Shown here in pieces: positions 39,603-48,895 of a stretch of 64,000 bases of DNA. Source of the stretch: Rhodospirillales bacterium (GTDB lineage Bacteria; Pseudomonadota; Alphaproteobacteria; ATCC43930; CGMCC-115725); the NCBI GenBank assembly GCA_027315365.1, contig DAHUYF010000074.1, positions 1-64,000 on the forward strand. Direction: 5' to 3'. How positions within the stretch are numbered: the first letter of the stretch is position 1; each line of letters opens with the position of its first letter. The notes under the pieces were generated by a model. It was not told the DNA's origin. It did no database searches and saw only the letters and a list, made by a program, of their open reading frames with translations. The position numbers and the translations under genes are program-made.

Positions 39603-40591
39603 CGAGCGAGACCGCCGCGCCGCTTGCCGTCGAGGCGCTGGTGCGCGGGCACCGGCTGCGCCTCGTCGAGATCGCGCCGTGGCTGATCGGCGGGCTCGCC
39701 TATTTCCTCTTCCCCGACTATCTCGCGCTCGGCGCACAGATCCTGATCGGCATCATCTTCTCGCTGTCGCTCGATCTCATCCTGGGTTATGCCGGGATCG
39801 TCACCCTGGGCCAAGCGGCATTCTTCGGCGCCGGCGCCTATACCGCGGGGCTGCTGGCGGCGCATGGCTGGGGCGAACCGCTGAGCGCGCTGGTCGCCGC
39901 CGGCGCGGTGGCGGCAATCCTGGGATTGATCAGCGGCGCGATCATCCTGCGCACGCGCGGCCTCACCCTGCTGATGCTGACCCTGATGATCTCGTTCATG
40001 CTGCAGGAGGCGGCGAACAAGGCGGGCTCGATCACCGGCGGCGCCGACGGGCTGCAGGGCATGGCGGTCTGGCCGGTGCTGGGCGTGTTCCATTTCGACC
40101 TCTATGGCCGCACCGCCTATCTCTATTGCCTGGCCGTGCTGTTCCTGGCCTGGCTGGCAGCGCGGCGCATCGTCCATTCGCCGTTCGGCCGATCGCTGAC
40201 CGGCATCCGCGAGAACGAGGCGCGCATGCACGCCATCGGCTCGCCGGTCTTCGGCCGCCGCCTGGTGATCTACACCATCGCCGCCGCCTTCGCCGGCGTC
40301 GCCGGCGCGCTGCTGGCGCAAACCACGCAGTTCGTGGCGCTGGAGGTGCTGAGCTTCGAGCGTTCGGGCGCCGGGCTGATCATGCTGATCATCGGCGGCG
40401 TCGGCCGGCTCTACGGCCCGTTCATCGGCGTGCCGCTCTACATGATCGCGCAGGACCGCTTCGCCCAGGCCGATCCCGTCTATTGGGACTTCTGGATCGG
40501 CCTGCTGCTGATCCTCGTCGTCGTCTTCGCGCGCGGCGGCGTGCTGGGATTGGCCGACCAGCTCCGGCGCAGGCTGAGGCGGACGCGATGA
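39599..40591 (+). CDS. livM: Branched-chain amino acid ABC permease, LivM type
   Basis: The 330-residue protein has about nine membrane segments and LivM signatures: LDLILGYAGIVTLGQAAFFGAGAYTAG and RRLVIYTIAAAFAGVAGALLAQTTQF, plus SGAGLIMLIIGGVGRLYGPFIG. With LivH it forms the heterodimeric channel. It is coupled by four-base overlaps to genes on both sides. Confidence 0.93.
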   Translation: MTSETAAPLAVEALVRGHRLRLVEIAPWLIGGLAYFLFPDYLALGAQILIGIIFSLSLDLILGYAGIVTLGQAAFFGAGAYTAGLLAAHGWGEPLSALVAAGAVAAILGLISGAIILRTRGLTLLMLTLMISFMLQEAANKAGSITGGADGLQGMAVWPVLGVFHFDLYGRTAYLYCLAVLFLAWLAARRIVHSPFGRSLTGIRENEARMHAIGSPVFGRRLVIYTIAAAFAGVAGALLAQTTQFVALEVLSFERSGAGLIMLIIGGVGRLYGPFIGVPLYMIAQDRFAQADPVYWDFWIGLLLILVVVFARGGVLGLADQLRRRLRRTR

Positions 40592-41340
40592 GCGCCGCGC
40601 TCGAGACCACCGGCCTCTGCAAGAATTTCGGCGCGCTGGCGGTGGCCAGCGCCATCGACTTCCGCCTCGAGCGCGGCGCGCGCCACGCGCTGATCGGCCC
40701 GAACGGCGCCGGCAAGACCACCTTCATCAATCTCGTCACCGGCGCGCTCCGCCCGAGCGCCGGGCGCATCCTGCTCGACGGCGGCGACGTCACCGCGCTG
40801 CCGCAGGCGCAGCGGGTCAAGCGCGGCCTCGCCCGCACCTTCCAGATCAACACGCTGTTCCGCGGCTTGAGCGTGCTCGAGAATGTCTGCATGGCGATCA
40901 GCGAGCGGCTCGGCGTCGCCGGCGACATCCATCGCCCGGCGGGCTCGCGCCGCGAGGTCATCGACCAGGCCTATGCCGCGCTCGAGCGCCTGGGCATCGC
41001 CGACGACGCGCCGCGGCTGGTGCGCGAGCTGCCCTATGGCCGCCAGCGCCTGGTCGAACTGGCGGTGGCGCTGGGGCTCGAACCCAAGGTGCTGCTGCTC
41101 GACGAGCCGGCGGCGGGCGTGCCCTCGACCGAGAGCGGCATCATCGTCGAGGTCATCGAGAGCCTGCCGCAGGACATCGCGCTGCTCATCATCGAGCACG
41201 ACATGGACCTGGTCTTCCGCCTGGCGCGGCGCATCACCGTGCTGGTGCAGGGTGCGATCCTGGTCGAAGGCACGCCGCAGGAGATCGCCGCCGACCCGCG
41301 GGTGCGCGAGGTCTATCTCGGCGAGCACGTCAGCCCATGA
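40588..41340 (+). CDS. livG: Branched-chain amino acid ABC ATPase, LivG type
   Basis: The 250-residue ATPase has Walker A GPNGAGKTT and Walker B VLLLDEPAAGV. The H-loop is IIEHDMDLVF. The ABC signature is LPYGRQRLVELA, a variant of LSxGQ. LivG forms one half of the nucleotide-binding dimer. Both ends overlap neighbours by four bases. Confidence 0.94.
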   Translation: MSAALETTGLCKNFGALAVASAIDFRLERGARHALIGPNGAGKTTFINLVTGALRPSAGRILLDGGDVTALPQAQRVKRGLARTFQINTLFRGLSVLENVCMAISERLGVAGDIHRPAGSRREVIDQAYAALERLGIADDAPRLVRELPYGRQRLVELAVALGLEPKVLLLDEPAAGVPSTESGIIVEVIESLPQDIALLIIEHDMDLVFRLARRITVLVQGAILVEGTPQEIAADPRVREVYLGEHVSP

Positions 41341-42056
41341 GCGGCCGCGGCATCACCCTCGACGGCGTGCGCGCCGGCTACGGCGAGACGGTCGTGCTCG
41401 AAGGCGTGTCGCTGGAGCTGCCGGCCAAGGGCACGCTCGCACTGCTCGGACGCAACGGCGTCGGCAAGACCACCCTGCTCGCCACCATCATGGGCCACAC
41501 CACGCTGCATGGCGGCACGATCGCGTTCGACGGGCAGTCGATCGGCGGCATGGCACCGCATCGGCGCGCCCGGCTCGGCCTCGGCTGGGTGCCGCAGGAG
41601 CGCGACATCTTCCGCTCGCTGACGGTCGAGGAGAACCTCGCCGTGGCCGAGCGGCCGGGCCGCTGGACCATGGCGCGGGTCTACGATCTCTTCCCGAAGC
41701 TCGCCGAGCGCCGCCGCCATTACGGCAACGAGCTGTCCGGCGGCGAGCAGCAGATGCTGGCGATCGGCCGAGCGCTGATGGGCAATCCCGCGGTGCTGCT
41801 GATGGACGAGCCGATGGAAGGCCTGGCGCCGGTGATCGTCGACGTCGTGCTGAAGGGCATCGAGCGGCTGAAACGCGAGGACGACCTCGCCATCCTGCTG
41901 GTCGAGCAGCATGCGCGCCTCGCGCTGGGCGCGACCGAGCGCGCAGTGGTGCTCGACCGCGGCAAGGTCGTGCATGCCGGCGCCAGCAGCGACCTCCTCC
42001 GGGCGCCGGAGCGGCTCGCCGCGCTGATGGGGGTCGAGCGCCGCCCGATGGTCTGA
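41337..42056 (+). CDS. livF: Branched-chain amino acid ABC ATPase, LivF type
   Basis: The 239-residue ATPase has Walker A GRNGVGKTT, a canonical signature LSGGEQQMLAIGRAL, Walker B VLLMDEPMEGLAP and LVEQHARLAL. It completes the first importer. It ends 12 bases before the convergent TPR-oxygenase gene. Confidence 0.95.
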   Translation: MSGRGITLDGVRAGYGETVVLEGVSLELPAKGTLALLGRNGVGKTTLLATIMGHTTLHGGTIAFDGQSIGGMAPHRRARLGLGWVPQERDIFRSLTVEENLAVAERPGRWTMARVYDLFPKLAERRRHYGNELSGGEQQMLAIGRALMGNPAVLLMDEPMEGLAPVIVDVVLKGIERLKREDDLAILLVEQHARLALGATERAVVLDRGKVVHAGASSDLLRAPERLAALMGVERRPMV

Positions 42057-42068
42057 GCGGCACGCGGA

Positions 42069-43391
42069 TCAGGCGATGGGCACCGCGTCGAAGGCGATCG
42101 AGACGCGCGGCTCGGCGGCGCGGAACGGCACGGTGCGGTGATAGAAATAGGACGGGAAGAGCAGCATCATGCCGTCGCGCGGCTGGATGGTGCGGGTCGG
42201 CGGCACAGTCGTGCACGGGAAGCGCTCGGGGCCGCCGCCAAATTCGAACCAGCCGGCCTGGCCTTCGCCCGGCGCGCCGATCGGCTGCGGAATCCGCGGA
42301 TAGTAGACGCCGCTGACGTAGCCGGCGTAATGCACATGCGGGTTGAGATTGCCCTGGCCGTCGAGCACCGCGGCCCAGGAGGTCAGCCGCCAGCGCCGCG
42401 GCGGATCGACCAGGAAGGGATGCGCGGGATCGCGCTGCGCGAACCCCCGGATATAGCCGTCGACCGCGGCCTCGATCATCCGCTCGAACGCCGCCGCCGG
42501 CCCCTTCGGTTCGGCGAGGAACTCCTCGGTGATGCGCAGGCTGGCGCAATGATAGCGCGGGTCGGCGGCGGGCGGCAGGTGCAATGTGGGATGCTCCAGC
42601 GCATGGCGCGCCAGCGCCGCGTTGAACGCCGCGATGTCGGCAAACCCGTCGGGGGGCGCGGCGAACTCCAGCACCTGGACGAAGCGCTCGAAATCCACCA
42701 GGCGCCGCGCGCCGGCGCCGTCGCCGAGCTCCGCGAGCGCCACCGCCTTGAGGCCCAGCGCCTCGACATTGGCCGGGACCAGCCGCAGCCAGGCGTCGCA
42801 AGCCTCGACCGCCGCCCGCCAGTCGCCGCGCTCCATCACTCCGTTCGCCAGGCTCTGCCACGCCTGCGGCCAGTCCGGCTTGAGCGCGACGGCGCGGCGG
42901 TGGCACGCGATCGAGCCGTCGAGATCGCCGGCCTCATGGAGCGCGATGCCGAGGTTGCGATGCGCCTGCGCCGCGTCCGGGGCGAGGCGCACCGCCTGGC
43001 GATGGCTGACGACCGCCTCGTCGTAGCGGCCGAGCGCGTAGAGCGCGTTGCCGAGATTGGCGTGCGCCGGCAGCAGGTCGCGCCGCAGCGCCGTTGCGCG
43101 GCGATATGCCGAGACCGCTTCCTCGCTGCGGCCGAGCGTCATCAGCGCATTGCCGAGATTGTACTGGGCCTCGGCGAAGTCCGGCTCGCACGCCACCGCG
43201 GCGGCGTAGTGCTCGGCCGCCGCCGCGACCTGGCCCAGCTCCATCGCGAGCTTGCCGGCAAGCGCCATCACATCGGCGCGGCGCTCGACCAGGAGCAGGT
43301 GGCGACAGGCATCGAGCGCCTCGCGCCGCCGCCCGGCGCGATGATGCGCGACGATCTGCTCGATCAGCGGCGCGGGACCGGGACGCGTCAC
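42069..43391 (-). CDS. TPR-repeat protein with C-terminal 2OG-Fe(II) oxygenase-like domain
   Basis: The 440-residue protein (from GTG 43391) has five or six TPR units (about 40-240), such as AEAQYNLGNALMTLGRSEEAVSAYRRA. A C-terminal domain follows, matching the putative 2OG-FeII_Oxy_5 group, with NPHVHYAGYVSGVYYP (ligand His), GWFEFGGGPERFPC and LFPSYFYHRTVPF (second His) and the Arg of RVSIAFD. It may hydroxylate a protein held by the TPRs. An in-frame ATG at 43592 would read through a palindromic repeat; it is disfavoured. The start has no strong RBS, so it is the least certain part. Confidence 0.75.
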   Translation of the reverse strand: MTRPGPAPLIEQIVAHHRAGRRREALDACRHLLLVERRADVMALAGKLAMELGQVAAAAEHYAAAVACEPDFAEAQYNLGNALMTLGRSEEAVSAYRRATALRRDLLPAHANLGNALYALGRYDEAVVSHRQAVRLAPDAAQAHRNLGIALHEAGDLDGSIACHRRAVALKPDWPQAWQSLANGVMERGDWRAAVEACDAWLRLVPANVEALGLKAVALAELGDGAGARRLVDFERFVQVLEFAAPPDGFADIAAFNAALARHALEHPTLHLPPAADPRYHCASLRITEEFLAEPKGPAAAFERMIEAAVDGYIRGFAQRDPAHPFLVDPPRRWRLTSWAAVLDGQGNLNPHVHYAGYVSGVYYPRIPQPIGAPGEGQAGWFEFGGGPERFPCTTVPPTRTIQPRDGMMLLFPSYFYHRTVPFRAAEPRVSIAFDAVPIA

Positions 43392-43443
43392 GGCCGGCGC
43401 GCGCCAGCGGGCGCGCCCATCCTGGGGGAGATGCTCTGTTCTA

Positions 43444-43473
43444 CCCCTCTCCGCCCCCAGGGGCGGAGAGGGG
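43444..43473. repeat. Perfect 14-bp extragenic palindrome
   Basis: CCCCTCTCCGCCCC (43444-43457) and GGGGCGGAGAGGGG (43460-43473) form a perfect 14-bp stem with a CA loop. There is no T-tract on either strand. It lies upstream of the TPR-oxygenase gene. The form resembles REP-like extragenic palindromes seen in other alphaproteobacterial genomes. Confidence 0.7.
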
Positions 43474-43565
43474 AAAATACCTGATGGGAAACAATTGACC
43501 GATAGGTGTGAACACGATCGCTCGCGCCTGATCCCGGCGATGGCGTCATCCGCTGCTCTCCCACC

Positions 43566-43590
43566 GCCGCCCTTCATTCCTTCGGGCGGC
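43566..43590. other. Hairpin downstream of the AsmA gene
   Basis: GCCGCCC (43566-43572) and GGGCGGC (43584-43590) form a 7-bp stem with an 11-base loop, 43 bases past the AsmA stop on its own strand. No T-tract follows, so termination is uncertain. The rest of the roughly 240-base gap holds the 14-bp palindrome and no gene that I can support. Confidence 0.35.
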
Positions 43591-43632
43591 ACCGCAGTCT
43601 AGCAGGCGCCGGCGCCCGACGCATCGCGCCAC

Positions 43633-45582
43633 CTACTTCTTGCCGCCGAACAGGTCGTTGAGCACGCCGCCGACCCCGCCGGGCGCAGATTTGAGGGTGT
43701 TGCCGATGCCCTGGGCGCCGCCCTTGAGCAGCTTGCCGGTGTCGCCGACGAGAGCGGCAAGGTCCGGCTGGTAGGAGAGATCGTCCCACGGCCCCTTGAT
43801 CAGCACCGGCACGGCGATCGCGCCGGCGACGCGCGGCGTGATCCGGTAGTCGACGGTGCGACGCGGCAGGTCGACGGTGCCGGCGCCGGTCATCGGCAGG
43901 TCGGCCGATTTGAGCTGCAGGTCGTTGTTGCGCAGAATGCCGTTCTGGATGGTGTAGGTGCCGGAGAGCGAGGCGAAGTCGGTCTCCTGCGTGCCGCCCT
44001 TCTGGAACGCGGAGGCGATGTTCTTGACCATCGCCACCAGGTTCATGCCCCGGATATTGCCGTCGGCGAGATTGAGATCGCCCTTGCCGTCGAGCGTGCC
44101 GACGATCTCGCGCTGGCTGTGCCCGCGGCCGGTCACCGCCAGGTCGACGGCGCCGACGCCGGCCAGCCGGTCGACGTCCACGGCATCCTTGAGCAGCGGC
44201 TCCATCTGTACCTGGCTCAGATTGAACTGCGCCTCGATCGCCGGCACCGCGCCGCTGCCATCGACCACCACCTTGCCCTTGCCGCTGCCCTGATAGAGCG
44301 CGATCTGGGACAGATCCGCCTCAAGCCTGCCATCCTTCAGATGCAGCCAGAGCGCACTCTTGCCGATACGGATCTTGCGGTAGAGCAGGCTGTTGGCGCT
44401 CAAGACGAAATCGACATCGGCGGATTTCAGCGGCGCGACGTCGATCGGCTGATCGCTCCAGCCGGCGGGTTTGGCGCTGCCGGCGGGGGCGCCGGCAGGA
44501 CCGCCGGCACCAGGCGCCGCGGATTTTCCCTGACCCTGGGTCTCCGGCGGCAGGTAGGGGTTGATATCGAGCGTGTCGACGGCGAGCCGGCCGGTGACCA
44601 CCGGCCGCGGGCCGCCGGTGTCGAGCGCCAGATCGCCCGTGGCGTTGATCTGGTCGAGCACGAGGCTCGCATCGCCGAAGCCGATGCGATCGCCGGCGTA
44701 GCTCACCTTGCCCGTCACCACGAACAGGCCGAAGCCGGTGCCAGGGGCGGTCAACGGGCTGCCCGCCCATTGCGCCAGCCCGCGCAGCGACGGGATCTTG
44801 AGCTCGATGGCGCCGTCGAGCGTCGCCGGCGTCGTGCCCGCCGCATTCCCCTTGAAACCGAAGGCGATCGGCTTGGAATCGAGCCCGAGCTCGGCGGCGG
44901 TGCGGTTGCCCGCGAGAAACGCCCGAGGATTGGCGATGCCGATCGACAGCGACAGCTTCTCGCCGCGATAGACCGCTGAGCCGTCGGCCTGGAACCGGCT
45001 GTCAAGATCGGGCAGCGACAGCTTCATCGCGATCTGCTCGAGCAGCAGCGTCTTGCCGGTGCGCTGGTCGACATAGCCGACCTGGCCGTTTTCCAGCCGG
45101 ACATCGTCGAGCGTGAGGCCGGACAGCGCGTCGCCGCCCGAGGACGCGGCCGGCGCCGGGGCGGGCTGCGCCGCCCGCGACGGCGCGGCGGCCACCGTGG
45201 CGAAGCGCCAATTCGGCCGCCCCTGCTTGTCGACCTCGAGCGCGATGACGGGATCGACCAGCACCAGCTTGTCGACCTCGATGCGCCGGCGCAGCAGCGG
45301 CCAGAGCTTCAGCCGCAGTTCGAGCTTCGACAGCTTCGCCATGTCGGGGCTGAGAGCGCCGGGCGGGTTGGAGAGCGCGACGTCGTTGGCCTCGAGCCCG
45401 AGGCTCGGCAGCAGCGAGAACGAGACCTTGCCGTGGATCCTGAGGTCGCGGCCGGTCGACTGCCGTACTGCGGCGACGAGCTCGCTCTTGTAGGTGTCGA
45501 CGGGAATGAAGAAGGGCGCGACGACGGCAATGGCGAGCAGCACCACGATGACGACCGCCACTCCGATCAGCAGCTTCTTCAT
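43633..45582 (-). CDS. AsmA family envelope protein
   Basis: The 649-residue protein has one N-terminal membrane helix (LLIGVAVVIVVLLAIAVVAPFF), then the AsmA N-terminal domain with RQSTGRDLRIHGKVSFSLLPSLGLEANDVALSNPPG. The C-terminal AsmA domain follows with DRLAGVGAVDLAVTGRGHSQREIVGTLDGKGDLNLADGNIRGMNL. Family members are large periplasmic proteins linked to lipid transport to the outer membrane. GGGAG precedes the ATG. It is a single gene between the two ABC operons. Confidence 0.92.
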   Translation of the reverse strand: MKKLLIGVAVVIVVLLAIAVVAPFFIPVDTYKSELVAAVRQSTGRDLRIHGKVSFSLLPSLGLEANDVALSNPPGALSPDMAKLSKLELRLKLWPLLRRRIEVDKLVLVDPVIALEVDKQGRPNWRFATVAAAPSRAAQPAPAPAASSGGDALSGLTLDDVRLENGQVGYVDQRTGKTLLLEQIAMKLSLPDLDSRFQADGSAVYRGEKLSLSIGIANPRAFLAGNRTAAELGLDSKPIAFGFKGNAAGTTPATLDGAIELKIPSLRGLAQWAGSPLTAPGTGFGLFVVTGKVSYAGDRIGFGDASLVLDQINATGDLALDTGGPRPVVTGRLAVDTLDINPYLPPETQGQGKSAAPGAGGPAGAPAGSAKPAGWSDQPIDVAPLKSADVDFVLSANSLLYRKIRIGKSALWLHLKDGRLEADLSQIALYQGSGKGKVVVDGSGAVPAIEAQFNLSQVQMEPLLKDAVDVDRLAGVGAVDLAVTGRGHSQREIVGTLDGKGDLNLADGNIRGMNLVAMVKNIASAFQKGGTQETDFASLSGTYTIQNGILRNNDLQLKSADLPMTGAGTVDLPRRTVDYRITPRVAGAIAVPVLIKGPWDDLSYQPDLAALVGDTGKLLKGGAQGIGNTLKSAPGGVGGVLNDLFGGKK

Positions 45583-45790
45583 GGCCCGATCTCCCTTCGC
45601 CGAGACGCGGGCCCAAGTCTAGCCCAAGCGGCAAACGCGCGACAGCACGGCGAATTCCCCAAGGGGTAGAGCGCCGTCGCGGCAGGGCAGATTTGCCTGA
45701 ATTTTCGGCGCGACTTGCCGCGCCGGGCGAGGCTAGTATCGGCGCCGCAAGGCGGCGCGGCACGGCCGTCGCAGGGACAGGAACACCACG

Positions 45791-47026
45791 ATGAAGCACA
45801 TGCTCGCCATCCTCGCCGCGGCCATGCTCGCCGCCGCCGGTCCCGCGCGCGCCGCCGACACCATCAAGCTCGGCGCGCTCTATCCGCTGACCGGCAATTC
45901 CGCGCCCGCCGGGCAGGCGGCCAAGGCGGCGATCGCCGTGGCGGTCGACATCGTCAACACGGCGCATCCCGAGTTCAAGGGCCTGCCGCTCGCCGACACC
46001 GCCGGCCTGCCCAATCTCGGCGGCGCCAAGATCGAGGTGATCGACGCCGACCATCAGGGCGACCCTTCGGTGGGACAGCAGCAGGCGCTGCGGCTCATCA
46101 CCCGCGAGCATGTGGCGGCGCTGCTCGGCACCTATCAATCCTCGGTCGCGCTGACGGCGACGGCGGTGGCGGAGCGCTACGGCATTCCCTTCGTCATCGG
46201 CGACAGCGTCGCCGCGAACATCACCCAGCGCGGCTTCAAATGGACCTTCCGCGTAACGCCGATCGCCGGCGATTTCGCCGTCAGCTACGTCGACTTCCTG
46301 ACGCAGATGAAGCGGTCGGGCAGGAAGGTGGACAGCATCGCGGTGCTCAACGAGAACACCGATTACGGCACCTCGATCGGCGGCAGCATCGTCGAGGCGG
46401 CGCAAAAGGCCGGATACCAGGTGATGCGGATCGTCTACAACGCCAAATCCACCGACGTTTCGGCGCAGGTGCTGCAACTCAAGGACAAGAACCCCGACGT
46501 GGCGATCTTCGTCGGCTACACCGCCGACGAGATCCTCTACATGAAGACGCTGAAAGAGCTCGACTACAAGCCGGCGATGATCATCGGCGACGATGCCGGC
46601 TTCTCCGACCCGTCCTTCATTCCCGCCGTGGGCGACATATCTCAGGGGGTGCTCGACCGCAGCGCGTGGGACGCCGGCAAGCCGGGCAGCGTCACCTACC
46701 GCATCAACGAGATGTACAAGGCGCGGACCGGCCGCGACATGGACGATACCAGCGGCCGCTGGATGCAGGCCTTCTTCGTCCTGGCCGATGCAATCAACCG
46801 CGCCGGCTCGACCGATCCGGCCAAGATCCAGAAGGCGCTGCGGGAGACCGACCTGAAGCCGGCGCAGCTGATGATGGGCTATCGCGGCGTCAAATTCGAC
46901 GCCAGCGGCCAGAACCTGCTGGCCTCCACCTATCTCATCCAGCTCCAGGGCAAGTCCTACAAGGCGGTCTGGCCCGAGGCGCGCGCCACTGCGACGCTGC
47001 AATGGCCGATGACCGGCTGGAAGTAG
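45791..47026 (+). CDS. ABC transporter substrate-binding protein (second Liv system)
   Basis: The 411-residue protein has a signal peptide (MLAILAAAMLAAAGPARA) and a type I binding fold starting with DTIKLGALYPLTGNSAPAGQAAKAA. It has NENTDYGTSIGGSIVEAAQKAGY and a long insertion not seen in the first system's receptors. It is the single receptor for the livHMGF set downstream. The 208-base upstream gap holds no promoter I trust. Confidence 0.93.
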   Translation: MKHMLAILAAAMLAAAGPARAADTIKLGALYPLTGNSAPAGQAAKAAIAVAVDIVNTAHPEFKGLPLADTAGLPNLGGAKIEVIDADHQGDPSVGQQQALRLITREHVAALLGTYQSSVALTATAVAERYGIPFVIGDSVAANITQRGFKWTFRVTPIAGDFAVSYVDFLTQMKRSGRKVDSIAVLNENTDYGTSIGGSIVEAAQKAGYQVMRIVYNAKSTDVSAQVLQLKDKNPDVAIFVGYTADEILYMKTLKELDYKPAMIIGDDAGFSDPSFIPAVGDISQGVLDRSAWDAGKPGSVTYRINEMYKARTGRDMDDTSGRWMQAFFVLADAINRAGSTDPAKIQKALRETDLKPAQLMMGYRGVKFDASGQNLLASTYLIQLQGKSYKAVWPEARATATLQWPMTGWK

Positions 47027-47054
47027 CCGCGGGAACCGCCCGGCGGCCGGCGCC

Positions 47055-47912
47055 ATGATCCTGCTGCAGGTCATCGTCGACGGGCTTCTGCTGGGTGCGG
47101 TCTACGCGCTGTTCTCGTCGGGCCTGACGCTGATCTGGGGCATGATGAACTTCATCAACTTCGCCCATGGCGAATTCGTCATGCTCGGCATGTACGTGGC
47201 GCTGCTGGCGGTAACCTGGATCGGCGGCGGGCCGGTCGTGTTCGGGCTCGCGGCGGCGCTCGGGCTTTTCCTGCTCGGCGTCGTCATCTACTTCGCGCTG
47301 ATCCGCGCCGTCATGCGCGGGCCGATGCTGGCGCAGATTCTCTCCACCTTCGGCCTCGCGCTGTTGCTGCGCTACGCCGCCTTCTGGGTCTTCTCGCCTA
47401 ACTTCGTCACGCTGCCGCGCAGCGTGCTCAGCGGCACGCTGCGCCTCGACGGCATCCTGCTCAGCGTGCCGCGGCTCGCCGCCGGGCTGGCGGCGGCGGC
47501 GCTCACCCTCGGCATGCATCTGCTGCTGACCCGCACGGCGCTGGGAAGCCGGCTTCTCGCCGTCGCCGAGGATCGCGACGCGGCGACGCTGATGGGCATC
47601 CGCCCCGACCGCATGCAGGCGTTTGCCTGGGGCCTCGCCGCGGCGAGCGCCGGGATCGCCGGCGCGCTGATGGCGATCTCGTTTCCGTTTTCGCCGGCGG
47701 TCGGCGAGACCTTCGCGCTCACCGCCTTCGTCGTGGTCACGCTGGGAGGCTTCGGCAGCGTCCCCGGCGCGATGCTGGCCGGGCTGCTGGTCGGCCTGAT
47801 CCAAGGGCTCTCCGCCTATTGGCTGGGCCCGGTCTACAAGGACGTGGTCGTCTACGGGCTGTTCGTGGCATTGCTGTGGCTGCGGCCGCAGGGGCTGCTG
47901 GGGGCGGCATGA
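47055..47912 (+). CDS. livH: Branched-chain amino acid ABC permease, LivH type (second system)
   Basis: The 285-residue membrane protein has LLGAVYALFSSGLTLIWGMMNFINFAHGEFVMLGMY, the LivH hallmark, and a C-terminal VTLGGFGSVPGAMLAGLLVGLIQGL. It lies 28 bases after the receptor gene. It is coupled to LivM by a four-base overlap. Confidence 0.94.
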   Translation: MILLQVIVDGLLLGAVYALFSSGLTLIWGMMNFINFAHGEFVMLGMYVALLAVTWIGGGPVVFGLAAALGLFLLGVVIYFALIRAVMRGPMLAQILSTFGLALLLRYAAFWVFSPNFVTLPRSVLSGTLRLDGILLSVPRLAAGLAAAALTLGMHLLLTRTALGSRLLAVAEDRDAATLMGIRPDRMQAFAWGLAAASAGIAGALMAISFPFSPAVGETFALTAFVVVTLGGFGSVPGAMLAGLLVGLIQGLSAYWLGPVYKDVVVYGLFVALLWLRPQGLLGAA

Positions 47913-48895
47913 CGCGCCGGGGCTGGGTTGTGCTCGCGGCGGCGCTGCTGGCCTATCCCTGGGCCGTCGCCGGCAGCGACGGCGCCGCCTTCCTGCAGGA
48001 TATGGGCGCGCTGGTGCTGCTGGCGGCGATCGGCGCCTCGGCCTGGAACATCCTCGGCGGCTATGCCGGGCAGATCTCGGTGGGCCATGCCATGTTCTTC
48101 GGCGCCGGTGCCTATGTGCCGCTGCTCGTCTACCAGCATTGGCAGGCGCCGCCGCTGCTCGGCGTGCCGCTCGGCGTCGCCGCCAGCCTGGGCATCGCGC
48201 TGATCGTCGGACATCCGACCTTCCGCTTGGCCGGCCACTATTTCAGCATGGCGACGATCGCCGTCGCCGAGCTGGTGCGCATCATGGTCGGAAACTGGGA
48301 CTTCCTCGGCGCCGCGATCGGATTGCAGGGGCCCGCGACCGGGCGCGGCTGGTACGATCTCACCTTCCGCAGCGCCGTGCCCTATTACTACATTTTTCTC
48401 GCGGTGCTGGCGCTGCTGCTGGCGGTCACCGCGCAGATGCAGCGCAGCCGCCTCGGCTACTACCTGCATGCCATCGGCGCCGGCGAGCGCGCGGCGCGCA
48501 GCCTCGGCGTGCCGGTGCGGCGCTACAAGCTCTACGCGCTGCTGCTGAGCGCCGGCTTCACCTCTCTGGCGGGATCGCTCTATGCGCTCAAGACCGGCTT
48601 CGTCGATCCCGACAGCGGGCTCGGCATCCTGGTGTCGGTGCAGATGATCATCACCGCGGCGCTGGGCGGCGCCGGCACGCTGCTGGGGCCGCTGCTGGGC
48701 GCGGCGATCCTGGTGCCGCTGCAGACCGCGACCAACACCTGGTTCGGCGGCGGCGGTTCGGGCCTCACCTACGTCATCTATGGCGGCGTCATCGTGCTGA
48801 TCGCGCGCTTCGAGCCCGGCGGCCTGCTGGAGCTGTGGCATCGCCGGGCGGCGGCGCGGCTGGCGCGCCGCGGCAGGGTTCGTCATGCTGCTTAG
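47909..48895 (+). CDS. livM: Branched-chain amino acid ABC permease, LivM type (second system)
   Basis: The 328-residue protein has SAWNILGGYAGQISVGHAMFFGAGAYVP, GIGAGERAARSLGVPVRRYKLYALLLSAGFTSLAG-like signature and LGGAGTLLGPLLGAAIL. These are LivM features. It has about ten hydrophobic segments. Its 3' end overlaps livG by 11 bases. Confidence 0.93.
   Translation: MTRRGWVVLAAALLAYPWAVAGSDGAAFLQDMGALVLLAAIGASAWNILGGYAGQISVGHAMFFGAGAYVPLLVYQHWQAPPLLGVPLGVAASLGIALIVGHPTFRLAGHYFSMATIAVAELVRIMVGNWDFLGAAIGLQGPATGRGWYDLTFRSAVPYYYIFLAVLALLLAVTAQMQRSRLGYYLHAIGAGERAARSLGVPVRRYKLYALLLSAGFTSLAGSLYALKTGFVDPDSGLGILVSVQMIITAALGGAGTLLGPLLGAAILVPLQTATNTWFGGGGSGLTYVIYGGVIVLIARFEPGGLLELWHRRAAARLARRGRVRHAA

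Noticed and set aside
43444-43473. Intrinsic terminator
   Set aside because: No T-tract follows on either strand, so it is reported as an extragenic palindrome.
45715-45739. Promoter TTGCCG/TAGTAT upstream of the second Liv receptor
   Set aside because: The spacing is only 13 bases, too short for a usual promoter.
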